From Hemileia vastatrix (taxonomy: Eukaryota; Basidiomycota; Pucciniomycetes; Pucciniales; Zaghouaniaceae), in contig JASXTE010000013.1 of NCBI GenBank assembly GCA_030280995.1, forward strand, positions 10,571,001 through 10,635,000: 64,000 bases of DNA, in the 5' to 3' direction. The translations under genes were made by a program, and so were the position numbers. Below the pieces are notes generated by a model that ran no database searches, had not been told where the DNA came from, and saw only the letters and a list, made by a program, of their open reading frames with translations. This document shows positions 12,464 through 23,933 of this stretch, in pieces (position 1 is the stretch's first letter; every line of letters begins with the position of its first letter).

Positions 12464-12880
12464 TATTTGTAAATGGTGAAAGAAATAATTCAATGCTCGA
12501 TTAAAAAATGCAATGCATCCAACTTACCTTATCATAAACCAGTGAACAATTACTTTGGTTGCTTTTATTGCGAGAGAACCCATGCTTTCAATGAGTCATT
12601 TTTATCTTAAATGTAAGAATGAAAGAAATAAAATCATGATAATGAGAAATATGATAAAATTTTTACTTAATGAATGATCTTCTTGCTCATTCATCTACTA
12701 TAAATAGTTTGACCTTCCAACTTTAGCTGATAGCTATATATTATTCACTTTATTTTTCGACAAGAGAACATACACGTTTACAAGACTATATACATAGTAT
12801 CTTTTTTTACTTTAGCTTTGATAGGTATAAATTTTAACAACTGATTATTTTTATTTTATTTTATTTTATTACAGTTCATT
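12464..12880. other. Intergenic spacer
   Basis: AT-rich spacer between the transposase and the next same-strand gene, ending in a short (TTTTA)n run near 12850-12870. Nothing else is seen. Confidence 0.5.
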
Positions 12881-14558
12881 ATGGATGATAATTTTGAAGG
12901 GATGTCTGTTGACCCAACCGATTCTGATTGTTTTCCGCCTCAACATACTAATACTGGAAATACTCCTCCACCACCCTCTGCTGATCCACCTCCAGATGCA
13001 TCTCAATCTGTACCACCTAATCCTAACCCACCACCTAATCCCAATCCAGGCCAAGAGTCTCATTCAGAACCGAGAAATTTTAATCCCAATCATCCTTCTG
13101 CTTCTGAAAGTGCTGATCAGCAAGCTGATCAGCTAGGAAGAGATTGGGCTAGTGAAGTATTGAGGGAATTTTTCGGAGACCAATCATCATCTGCTCAGCC
13201 TAACCAAGGAGCAAGCACAAGTGGAGCAGGTAAGTAAAATTTGTAGTGTATTCTTTTATTGAAAAATAACCAATTTAATTAACTTATTTGAATTGTTAGT
13301 GAATCCCTCAATCATTATGGGTATCAGTGATTACCACAGACTCAATTCAGCAGAGTCTCATGAGCGAGAACGGGGGTTAAGGGCTGTAAGAGGCTTAGTT
13401 AGAAGGAATGATGTTCCCAGGAGCTCGGACAGTCTAAATAGAAATATTTACCACTTTCTGAAGTATTGTCTTGGGGGACCAACACAAATATCAAAATATC
13501 CTGCGAGCCCAACACCTTTGGAGATTGAAAATTGGAAAGATTGGAGCCAATTCAAACTAAAAACCATTCAAACTGTCCTAAACCAAGTCCAATCTTCTAA
13601 CCGTGCCAATTCTGCAGCTGATCGACAATTTCTGATAACCAATTCTATAGCCTTCTTGCGATCCAAAATTCGACTACCCAAATTTTTTCCAGCACCTGAG
13701 CCTTGAGGACTAAAAGGAGGAGCACCGATCCCACTTTCTGTCAAAAGAAACTTAGAGCGTGAATTGCAAGAAAAAGGTTTTCGGAAATTCACGTTTGATT
13801 GGACTTGCCGTGATTTTTCAGAATCAACTTGGAATCAAGTCATGGGAAGCATAGTATGCGACCACTGTACCAGATGGCTCACCACCTTGAATACAATCGA
13901 TCAGTCAAAGCTTCAGTTCACTCAATGTGTTATTGAGAAATGGGTAGTTAATAAGGGGAAGGAGATGATAAGGTTGTTTGGGCAAGAAGAGGAAAGGGTA
14001 GCAAGAGAAAAGATTGAAAAGAGGGCAAGGGCACAAGTAAAACATTATCGGACCAAGGTAAGTTTTTAATTTTACTTTGCTTTTTGTTATTATGAAGCTG
14101 ATTTAGTTGGAATTCAGATTGCTAGTGCACGCTACAAGTTAGCAAGAGATCTCTGCAGTGATGTGCCAGGTTTTGTTGTGCTTTTTCATGATACTAGGTG
14201 CATCTCTGATATCGAGGAAGGCCCAGCACCAGCCCCAACTGCACCTATCCGAGCTATTCCTGGATGGCGAAATCCTGAACTCAATGATTTGTTTAAAAAA
14301 ATGGATAAGATGACAAAGGACTTAGCCCATACACCAGCTCAAAAAAAATCAACATTAAAAACATATTCACAGTCATCAGAAAGGACAGTTGCACAAAATG
14401 GTATATTCAATGTTCCCAAATACCTCCCCAAGAATTGCTATTCAGCAACATTTTTGCAAGGATTATCTGTGAATTAACGTGAGTCACTTGGGGTTGGAGC
14501 TGATATTGATCTCGTAAAGATTCGGGAATCAATTAATAGAGCATCAACATCATCATAA
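12881..14558 (+). pseudogene. Orphan protein B of the transposon, broken by in-frame stops
   Basis: Three exons, 12881-13229, 13300-14057 and 14118-14558, keep one frame over 516 codons, but TGA at 13704-13706 and TAA at 14475-14477 interrupt it. Coding quality is the same on both sides of each stop, so these look like recent nonsense changes rather than gene ends. The N-terminus is Pro/Asn-rich (PPPPSADPPPDAS). The middle is Arg/Lys-rich, with a predicted helical stretch (EEERVAREKIEKRARAQVK). The C-terminus shares the VPxxLPxxCYS motif with orphan A. It is co-oriented with and directly downstream of the transposase. Function is unknown; it could be a DNA-binding or accessory transposition protein (inference only). 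Readthrough cannot be excluded. Confidence 0.6.
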
Positions 14559-14772
14559 CTTAGGTATAACGGTGATCTTCTGTGTAATATAGCTATCTTA
14601 TATTGAATTTTATGTATTCTGTTTTTTTTCAAAGCAGCTTGGTAAATGTTATAAAGTGATATTAAGAGAGAGTAACATTTTATTTAAGAAAAACAAATAA
14701 TGTATGAGATATAAAAATGTATTTTCAACAAATTGATGGTCCATACCTCTTTATGTCACATTTATGTATCCA

Positions 14773-16712
14773 TATTAATTTCAATCGAATTTAATGTTGA
14801 CCAATACATAGTGAATACACGCTATGCCACTTATACTTGCCAGGCATTGCTACCATTAAATATGCCAGTATCAAAAATTAATTTCGATCGAAATTAATGA
14901 GCATGATAATCATGAATTTCTGGAGTCAACTGCTTATTTTTATGCATGGTGCCTTGCCAACATTAATTTCGATCGAAATTACTTTTGATACTGGCATATT
15001 GCATGGTGTCTATTCCTGGAAAGTGTAAGTGGCATAGTGTGTATTCATTACGTATTGGTCAACATTAATTTCAATAGAATTTAATATTGACATTTTCATA
15101 TTGAACCCAAACCAGCAAACGACCCAAAAAATTCTTCATAAAACTGCTCATTAATTTCGATCGAAATTAGTGAGCACCATATACATATTGAATGGTAGTT
15201 ATATCTGGTGTGTGTAAGTTGTAAAGCTTGTGTTCAATGTTTATTGGTCAACATTAATTTTGATTGAAATTAATATTAATGTGTAAATGATATTTACATG
15301 CTCAATATGCATTGTAATGTGTTTACTTAACAATAGAGTGCCCTACTTTTCATCTTACATAAAAATGCTTGGTAGCATGTCAAATTCAATTTTTATTAAA
15401 ATTAATGTTGACATGTTACCATGCATAACAGTAAGCAACTGACTGAATAAATTGATGATAATCATGAACCTTAATTTCGATCGAAATTAATGTTGCCAAG
15501 TGCAGATTGAAAAAAAGCTATGCCACTTACACTAGCCAGGCATATTTACTATTTATTATGTATTGGTCAACATTAATTTTTATAGAAATTAATATGGATA
15601 TGTAAATTTTATATTTACCCTCAACATGTATAGTAAATTTCAATACTTAAAAATACTTGCCGTCCTTTACATGTCATGCAAAAAAGCATTATATCATTTC
15701 AACATTAATTTTGATCAAAATTAATGTTGGAATGCCATTATGCATTGAAACAACTAACTGACTGAAAAAGTTCATGATCAAAATGCTCATTAATTTTGAT
15801 CAAAATTAATGTTGACCAATAAACATTGAACACAAGCTTTACAACTTACACACACCAGATATAACTACCATTCAATATGTATATGGTGCTCACTAATTTC
15901 GATCGAAATTAATGAGCAGTTTTATGAAGAATTTTTTGGGTCGTTTGCTGGTTTGGGTTCAATATGAAAATGTCAATATTAAATTCTATTGAAATTAATG
16001 TTGACCAATACATAATGAATACACACTATGCCACTTACACTTTCCAGGCATATATACATGCAATATGCCAGTATCAAAAGTAATTTCGATCGAAATTAAT
16101 GTTGGCAAGGCACCATGCATAAAAATAAGCAGTTGACTCCAGAAATTCATGATTATCATGCTCATTAATTTCGATCGAAATTAATTTTTGATACTGGCAT
16201 ATTTAATGGTAGCTATGCCTGGAAAGTGTAAGTGGCATAGCATGTATTCATTATGTATTAGTCAACATTAATTTCGATCGAAATTAATATGGACATGGAC
16301 TATGCATAAAATTCCTATAAGTATAGGTAAGCTAAGCAGTTAGATAAACTGGTTTGATCAAGTACACCATATAAAAATTGATGTTTTAATGCCTTGGTTA
16401 ATTTCGATCAAAATTAATATTAAGCCATGCATGTTGAATTTTATCTATGTCTGTGTAGTCCATGTGAAATGGCTTGTATTCAATATGCAGGGGTCTATAT
16501 TAATTTCGATCGAAATTATGAGGTTCATTGCCTCATAAATTTGATGGTTTCTGTCAGTGTTTCATGCATGGTGCCATCTGATACTTGTTGATTCCTATCA
16601 AAATTAATTTCAACACCAATATATTGAATACAAACCATGGCACTTACAGTACTTGGTCATAGCTAAAATTCAATATGCTAGTCTCAAAATTAATTTCGAT
16701 AGAAATTAATCA
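14773..16712. repeat. Nested palindrome array with AATTTCGATCGAAATT cores
   Basis: Nine exact copies of the palindrome AATTTCGATCGAAATT (near 14880, 14965, 15152, 15474, 15896, 16082, 16166, 16270 and 16504) and about ten diverged ones are spaced mostly 80-320 bp apart. The spacers repeat in both orientations: for example GTAAGTGGCATAG near 15030 and 16230, and its inverse near 14825 and 16030. On a larger scale about 14797-15264 is an inverted copy of about 15795-16267. The structure is palindromes inside inverted repeats inside a larger inverted repeat. No ORF runs through it. It could be stacked fold-back/MITE-like units sharing ends, or a protein-binding array. Confidence 0.9.
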
Positions 16713-17745
16713 GGATCCATGAAGTTTATCAATAGTGTATGAGTTAAGTTTCAAGTCATATGTTTCATCATTTTCTTGCACCCATTTCTAGGTTATCTCA
16801 ACAATTTTTTTCAAGTTTTATTATATTAATCAAAACTGTGGTAAGTTGTGAAAAATTAGCTAATCCAAATCTCAAATTGAATATTAATATTTTAATAATT
16901 TTGAATGTTGCTTAAGGTATTTCATTGGGTGATTCATAATAATATTTTATCAACTTAGTAGTCCTATAACTTTTGAAAAGTAACAATTTTGGTATAGTTA
17001 GGGACAACAATGCAATATCTTGTGCAGACTAAGATATATTGCAAAATAAAACTATTCAATTTTTTTTTTTCCCTTAGTTGTATCCAAGTTTATCAAAGGT
17101 TTGGTCACGGTGCCCACACCCTAGCCTGACACTCCTCCTGTCACTTAAAAAACAAATTCTTATCTTAAATTCTAATGTTACCAATTTTATATTTATAATT
17201 CATTTCTTGTTTGATGAGGCATATCAGTATATATGTGAATCTCGCATTGTCATCTGAAATTAAATTTAACAAATATTCATAAAGGATTATCCTTTTTTTT
17301 CATATAATATACTAATTAAGTGTATCTCCATTGTTTAGGAGTAAATTCTAATTTAAAAAATTTTGTATTTACCCGTGGCAATTTGAATATGGGATATAAA
17401 TTTGTTATTATTTGTTTTTCACACTAAAAGTCCCCAAAGAATTACTAGTATTTTCTGTTAGCTACATCAAATTTCGCTTCAATATAAACAGATTGTGATT
17501 TAGCATGTTACTCAGTTTACCCCACTATGAATAATACATGTTAAAAAAAGCTCAAATAATATAAAATCCCCCTCTTTATGTTTTCTGTTTCTTTCATCCT
17601 CACTTTAATTTTAATCTTATTCAATTTTTTATCCTATTAAAATATCAACTTCAATTTTCTAGAATAGAGTTTCTTATAATTATTCATCATATTACATCAT
17701 AATTTTTTGATATCAAATACTTTTTTTTAATATTCATTAATCAAT
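16713..17745. other. Upstream region of orphan C
   Basis: AT-rich, with T- and A-runs. It presumably contains the promoter of the gene starting at 17746. No repeat or gene is recognised. Confidence 0.4.
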
Positions 17746-20178
17746 ATGTCTAGTATACAAAATCCTACACCTCCACTTTGTATGTATATCATGTTCCTCT
17801 CTCTTAATTTATATATTTCACTTATGTTCTATATCTTTTTTTTTTCAAAAATTTGATTTTCCAGCACCCAAATGTGTTTCATCCCACTCTCTGATTGATA
17901 CTCGCTTTGAAGCTTTTGAGCTTGCACCATGTCTGCCACATGGCATGGCACCTAACCCTCCTGTACTTAGCAATGAGAGGCAGGAAATAACGAGAGTTCA
18001 GTATCGCAATTTACTTGAATTGGCTAGAGATAAAACAGAAGAGCTTGTCAAGATCCTTAACAATAATCCTTCTCCTTCATATTTATCTAACCCTTGTAAT
18101 GAATTACTCCAATATGTGAAAAGCCTTGAAAAATGTATGTTCATCACCTTTTTTGTCTCCTTTTAAATTAGTAGATAAGATTATTAATATTTTTTTTTCT
18201 TCATATATATTTGTAGCTTATGAGGAGGGTATGATTCCTCCTGATAAAGTCATTGTCATTAGGGATGATGATGAGACAGATGAACCATCAGCTTCAACTC
18301 ATGCTTCAACTTCTAAGGAAAATCTTGAAACACCTGTTATCCACTCCAAGAAAAAGAGATTATCCCAAGGCTCCTCTTTTGTTCGACGTATTAAACCGGC
18401 TTCTGCTAATGAATTTTCTGATGTATCAAATAATAAATCTCAAAAAAAAAGCAAAGGTTTTGATAATGAGTATATTCTTGTTTCCTTTTTTTTTTATTGT
18501 TATTCTTTTATCTTTAAAATTCAATCATATATCTCTTTTATTGCTTACATATTGTACTTTTTATCTTTCTTTTGATATTTTGTACCAGAAACTCACCTGC
18601 TGTAGATTGTTCCATCCATAAACGCCCTCTCCCTGATGAAGATGATGAAAAGAGCAATGAAAATAGCGATGATCAACTATCAGAATATGAAGCTATGCTT
18701 GTTCATCAAAAAAAGCAAAGTTTAAAATCTTCTTCAAGACATGTTGATATGTTTGATAAAGATGATGATTCAAACAGCTCATCACCGAATTCCTTCATTT
18801 CTAAGAAGCAATACCCATCACCTCCTAAATTACCTACTTTGACCTCTTTGAAAGCTTCTCTACCAATGAAATCAACTCCAATCAAGATATCGAAAAAACC
18901 TCTAACTTATTCACCCTCAGTTCTAAAAGAATCTGATTTGCAGGAGGAATTCTGTAAAATTCATAATTTTTATAAAGGTAGAATCAGCACGGCAAAGGTC
19001 CTAAGGTCGTGGTTGGAAATTGTTACTCTCCTCGAATTAAGCTCTTCTACTTATTCCCAAGAACCCATGTCAAATATTCCAATGTTTACTTTTCATTGGG
19101 AAAAATCTTGTGGAGAAGATTGGCTTTCAAAACTTACTGAGTTATGTAAGTTACCATAATTTTTAGTCTTGACTTTTGTTCTTTTACTTATTTTTTTTTT
19201 CCTTTTGTAGCAAATATTTTTTTAGAGATTGATAGCTCACAGCTATGGGTACTCGATAATATTGATTTCAAAAAAATGGAAGATTTATGTGATCCTGATG
19301 GTTTAAATACTGAAATTCTTTCCTCAACAAAGAAAACGGATCACCCTGAATCCAATCTTATCCGAATGCTCATGAGATTAATGATCCCAAGTGACCACTG
19401 CCGTTCTTCATGGGTATCTCTTATATCATCTTCACTTTATCTGACCGCACATGAATTCAGCCAGCTTCCATCACATCAAAACATTAACTCAGATTGTCCA
19501 ATTGAACGTGGTCTTCAGCTTCTAGCTCACCTTTCAAATCTGAAGAGTCCGATTTCTGATGGCTTAGAAGTTGGTCCCACTGCACTTCAAACCCGTGATA
19601 TATCAATGTCAACTCTTCTTCAAATCAGCAATATTATCATTGATATAATTATGTCAATTATCATTCTTAAATCAAAATATTGTGCTGCAACAATATCAAG
19701 TGGCAAGACTAGTGAAGCTCAACAATCAAGTGAGAAAAACGAAAATACTGAACTGACTATAAGGAGAGAGAAACAAAAGGCTGCACTAAACAAAATAAAT
19801 TCTGAATACTCCCACCACCGATATCAATCTTTCACATTCTATATAATTGATGGTGTCCGTGGTTTATTTCTGAGCTCTCAAGATCATAGATTGGCTTCAG
19901 CAGCTGATTGCTTGGAGGTAATATCAGAAGTTAAGTTTCTTAATTTACATGAAAAAAAAAATCATTTGATGGAAGAAATAATTTGGAAAAATTTAAATAA
20001 CTATATTTTAACATTAATAAAACCTTTTATAGGCAAGTGTGATCCATTTCCTTTAAAATTTGATACCCCAAGTCCTCCGGGAATTGCTAGGGCTATTTCT
20101 GCAGATTTTCTTAATCACTGGAGCTCCATTCAGCCAGTATCACCTTTTTTTGCTAAACATAGCCTTTCAATAAATTAA
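17746..20178 (+). CDS. Orphan protein C of the transposon, five exons
   Basis: Exons 17746-17779, 17865-18134, 18217-18469, 18589-19145 and 19211-20178 join in frame to 693 residues. The short first exon was chosen because its ATG, GTATGT donor and phase match the acceptor at 17864, and the next exon is open upstream of its own ATG. Residues about 100-300 are low-complexity, acidic and Ser-rich, with a basic NLS-like KKKRL; the C-terminal 350 residues look globular, with a hydrophobic helix (ISNIIIDIIMSIIIL) near residues 490-505. I recognise no enzyme motif. It is convergent with the dioxygenase gene 800 bp downstream. All frames are intact, arguing that it was recently functional. A chromatin-associated or accessory transposition role is only a guess. 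Confidence 0.65.
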
Positions 20179-20977
20179 TATTCCAACATGTAAATAGATA
20201 AAGTTCTTTCTATATGATATATCTTGTATAATTCAAGTTATTTTCCTTCAAATACGTCAAAAATGTGACCATCTTTGAAATTTATTAAGTAACCTTTGAC
20301 ATGATTTTCTAAATTAATTATTAAAAAAAATTATTGTAAGTCCAGCAATAACAAAGATTTTAAAATCTACTTATATGATTTCAAATACTTGTATTAAATT
20401 CTTAAATATTTTATTGTTTATATAAAAATATGATAACTGCTCTAGTTTTGTTACTTTACCTTTAATATTATATAATCTATTATTTATTACAAATATTTTC
20501 GTTGATTGTAACATTTTTAATCAGAAGTAGAACAATTTAAATAATTAAATGAGTACATTCTTAAAAAAATACAATTTAATCTATCATTGATTCAAAATTC
20601 TTTCTTCAACTCTTTATTATTACCTTTTTTATTAATAAGCCTGTTTGACCTAAAATACTATACAGTTAATTTGGTAGCATTAAAAGCACATTTTTATGGC
20701 TAATATATTTCAAATTCTTTATTATAGTTTTTTTTATTTTAGAACCTTTGCTACCAATTTAATAAAAATGACATTTAAAGATTTCACAACTTATATATTT
20801 CCTCAAAAGTAAATCAAATTTTCTTATAATATTATGAAAAAAAATTATTTTATTTCACAAATAAAAGAAATAGATAATACTATAATTATCAAAACTGAAA
20901 ATGTTACAGCTACTCCCAGTATTTATCATGTTTAAATTTGCATTAAGTTGTGTATATATAATATAAATTTTTAATAT
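20179..20977. other. Convergent intergenic region
   Basis: AT-rich 3' flanks of orphan C (plus) and the dioxygenase (minus). Nothing is recognised. Confidence 0.5.
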
Positions 20978-22889
20978 TTATATATCTAGATTTTTTAGAT
21001 TTGTCTTAACATTAGATAAATAATACTTTGCTGATTCTATTTCTTCCTCTATTAAGTCATCTCTTTTCAAAAAAACTCTCAAAGCACTAATCAAATATTC
21101 TAACCTAAATTTTTCTGTTTTAATTTCTAAGTATTCTGAAATATCAATATCAAAAACATTAAGCTTTTCTATAGCATGAAAAAGTCTAGTGCTGATTTGA
21201 ATAGAAGAACCTATCCTAGTGAAGCCAGGAATTTCATGACATCTTGAGGTAAAATGCCTTAGTTGATTGGCAGGCCATAATGTCACTGTTATTCCATTAG
21301 TTGCTTCAAAGTTGATTTTACTTCGAATTTCGGGAAACATAAGTTCTCCACCTATTTGTCGTGGTTGGGTCTTATCATACTTCATATGAATGGTGTTTTT
21401 TTCTGTATCTTTAGGAAAAAATATTCCTAAAGTATACTCACTTGCATCCTTATCGAGATGAACCTCATTAGAGAACCCATTACCATTCCCTCCAGATGTC
21501 CAAGTTAAATTACTAGCAAACGGTACACCGTCTTCTTCACTAGAAACTTTTGAAAATCCAGGAATACCAAGTTTTGCGCAAAGATTAGTTGCCTCATTGT
21601 ACTTTACATATGATATTTTTTTAAAAAAATATTCAAAGTACATTGCAATCCTCTTCATTCGTTTTTTATATTCATCCGTTTTTACAATATCATCAGTGTA
21701 TTCATCTGCAAGGAAAAGCATTCAAAAATTCAGTATTTAAATTAAAAAAAGTGATACTTACAAATATGTAAAGATTTCTTTCTATCTAAAATAAAGCCAC
21801 CACCAAACATTTTTCCAAAACCACCAGCTCTTTGATGATAACCATTATTTTTAATTTCATGTTCGCAGTAAGAAAGATCCTTAATGCATCGCACCGTAGC
21901 TTCTAACATATCTAGTTCTTTGAGCTCATGAATTTCAAAAGTCTGCACAAGAACATTAGGTATTAAGACACCTTTTGGTTTATAAATACTACATCCAGGA
22001 AAAAAATTGTAATAATTATTGCAATCTGTCATATTATTTGCATAAGATCGTGCATAGAAATGTGGCTTCTTCCCGTTTGTATCCATTCCAAGAGCGTTTA
22101 CAAGTTTCATTCCAGTAGCAATGTCTTTCGCCCACCTATTGTTAGAGTTCTTCCCTGGCCGTTTTTTTTTTTCAAATCGTTACTCATTGATGGTTCAATC
22201 CTAAGAGAATTCAATTTTGATTTAAAATAGAAAAAAATCAAAAATTAGAAAATAGTAACATAATTTCAATTATCAGTCAATGATACCTTTAACTTTATCA
22301 TATCTTCAATATTAGAAATACAAAAGTTAGCATATCTACATATTAGTAAATTTATATACTTTTTCTTTATTTCAAATATTAAGAAAGCGTTTCAAAGGTA
22401 TACTTTATTAAATTATACATATAAAGAGTATAGCTTTATCCTGTATGCATTCAGCAAGTACGAGATTTGGCTCTACACTTAATATTAATAATATAATGAA
22501 AGTATAACTCCAATACACTAGTAATATTAAAAAATTTACGGAATTATGATATCCACATATATAAAATGAAAAATCTTGCTCTGATCAATATATTGACTTA
22601 GAAAGTTATACTTCAATAAATTATTAATTTTTAAATTGTAGCATTGTCCTGTATGCTTTCAGCAAGTACGAGACTTTGAAACAACTTAAAAATCAATAAA
22701 TTAAAGGTAAAGTACAAACAATCTAATTATTATTATGAAAAGCAAAACATTATCCTGTATGCTTTCAGCAAGTACGAGATGATGTTTTACTTTTCATATT
22801 AATAATATAATGGTTGAGAAAGTATTAAAGAAATATAGAAAAATGATAAGCAAAACATGAACTTACATGTCTATAAAATCTTCTTCCAT
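20978..22889 (-). CDS. TET/JBP-like 2-oxoglutarate/Fe(II) dioxygenase, three exons
   Basis: Exon 1 22889-22867, exon 2 22200-21762 and exon 3 21705-20978 have matching splice phases. Total length is one base short of a full frame: an A11 run in exon 2 (plus-strand T-run 22162-22172) would need one more A, giving about 396 residues. Numbering with that base counted, the double-stranded beta-helix shows HLD (His237, Asp239), GGELMFPE (273-280), a distal His305 and Arg318, the iron and 2-oxoglutarate ligands expected of TET/JBP-type oxygenases. This family oxidises 5-methylcytosine or thymine in DNA, and is expanded and transposon-linked in basidiomycetes. Intron 1 is 666 nt, far longer than the roughly 70-nt introns elsewhere, and holds three fold-backs. 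The missing base may be a sequencing slip or a real inactivating deletion. Substrate is unproven. Confidence 0.75.
22400..22800 (-). repeat. Three fold-backs with a conserved 27-nt loop, in intron 1
   Basis: A 27-bp word containing CAGCAAGTACGAGA occurs at 22439-22465, 22647-22673 and 22753-22779. Each copy is flanked by arms that pair: 22621-22639 with 22681-22699 (19 bp, two mismatches) and 22734-22750 with 22782-22798 (17 bp, one mismatch). Around the first copy the arms are degraded. The stems differ between copies 2 and 3 while the loop is almost invariant (one A/T difference). All three lie inside the long intron 1 of the dioxygenase gene. Confidence 0.75.
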
Positions 22890-23933
22890 TTGTAGCTGAT
22901 TGATCAAAATTAATTATAAAGTTTATTTTATAATCACTGTTTTAAAAAATAAATGGTTAGATAAATAAATTGAACATTTTTGATAAGGAATAAAGAAAAG
23001 TAAATTGACAAACAAATAAAAAAACTTTAAGTTAACTGAAAAAGAATTTTTTTATAATGAATCGAAAGGGTACAGTAAAAGATACCATAAAAATAAATTC
23101 AGAATTAGAATCATTAGATTAACTTGTCAAAAGTGTAAAAAAGTGTAACAAACCAAAATGATATGAAATGCAATAGCAAGAAAAATTTGCTTACCGGTAA
23201 TCAGATAAGGTCAAGAAAATAGTACCAATAATTCAAAATGATAAAGCAAAAATATGATTGATAATTTTTGAAAAAGGTAAGTGAGAAAGAGAAAGGAAAA
23301 ATAAATTGGGTGGCAAACAGATGTATATATCATGAATTTTCACTGATCACATTTTCAAAAAAATGCAGCTCTCCAAGTCATATGATAAACTTCATCTAAA
23401 TTCCAAGAATGATGTTGCCAAGGCACTTTACACAGCATGATCATTTTTTCCTATGCATATACTAATTCCAGCTAGAATTTACTTGGCTGCATGTTGTACA
23501 GATGCACATTTGTGGAACACTGAATTTCACATCTAAAAAAAATTGACGCCACATAATTCTAGCTACCATGTTTCACGTAGCTAAAAAACATACACTCATC
23601 ACATTTAAATTTACATTGCGCCAAAATTAATTCATTTTTGAATTTTTTTAAAGGAAACTATAATGTGCACCACCTATTTCTAAAATATGAACCTCCGCAC
23701 CATATTAAATTGGGAGACTTTTAATTATGCAATTTTTTTGCCGTGACCTTTTTCCTGATCTTACTTGGTTCAAAATATTGAAACATGGCCAATGTTGATG
23801 AAAGAAACATTTGATTTTGTTTCTATGTGTAACAATGGAAGGCTGTTTCTTACTGGCGAAAGAGTGTTGTATATTTTATTTGAACAAATTTTTATTTTTT
23901 TATGTATTTTATTTAAAAAATTTACTTTTTATT
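22890..23933. other. Upstream region of the dioxygenase gene
   Basis: AT-rich; by position it holds the minus-strand promoter. A short inverted repeat AGCTAC...GTAGCT is present near 23562-23582. No gene is recognised; the ORF at 23765-23992 reads into the hairpin array and has no family features. Confidence 0.4.

Noticed and set aside
14773..16712. CRISPR-like array
   Set aside because: The repeats are irregularly spaced palindromes, the spacers are themselves repeated in both orientations, and the setting is eukaryotic.
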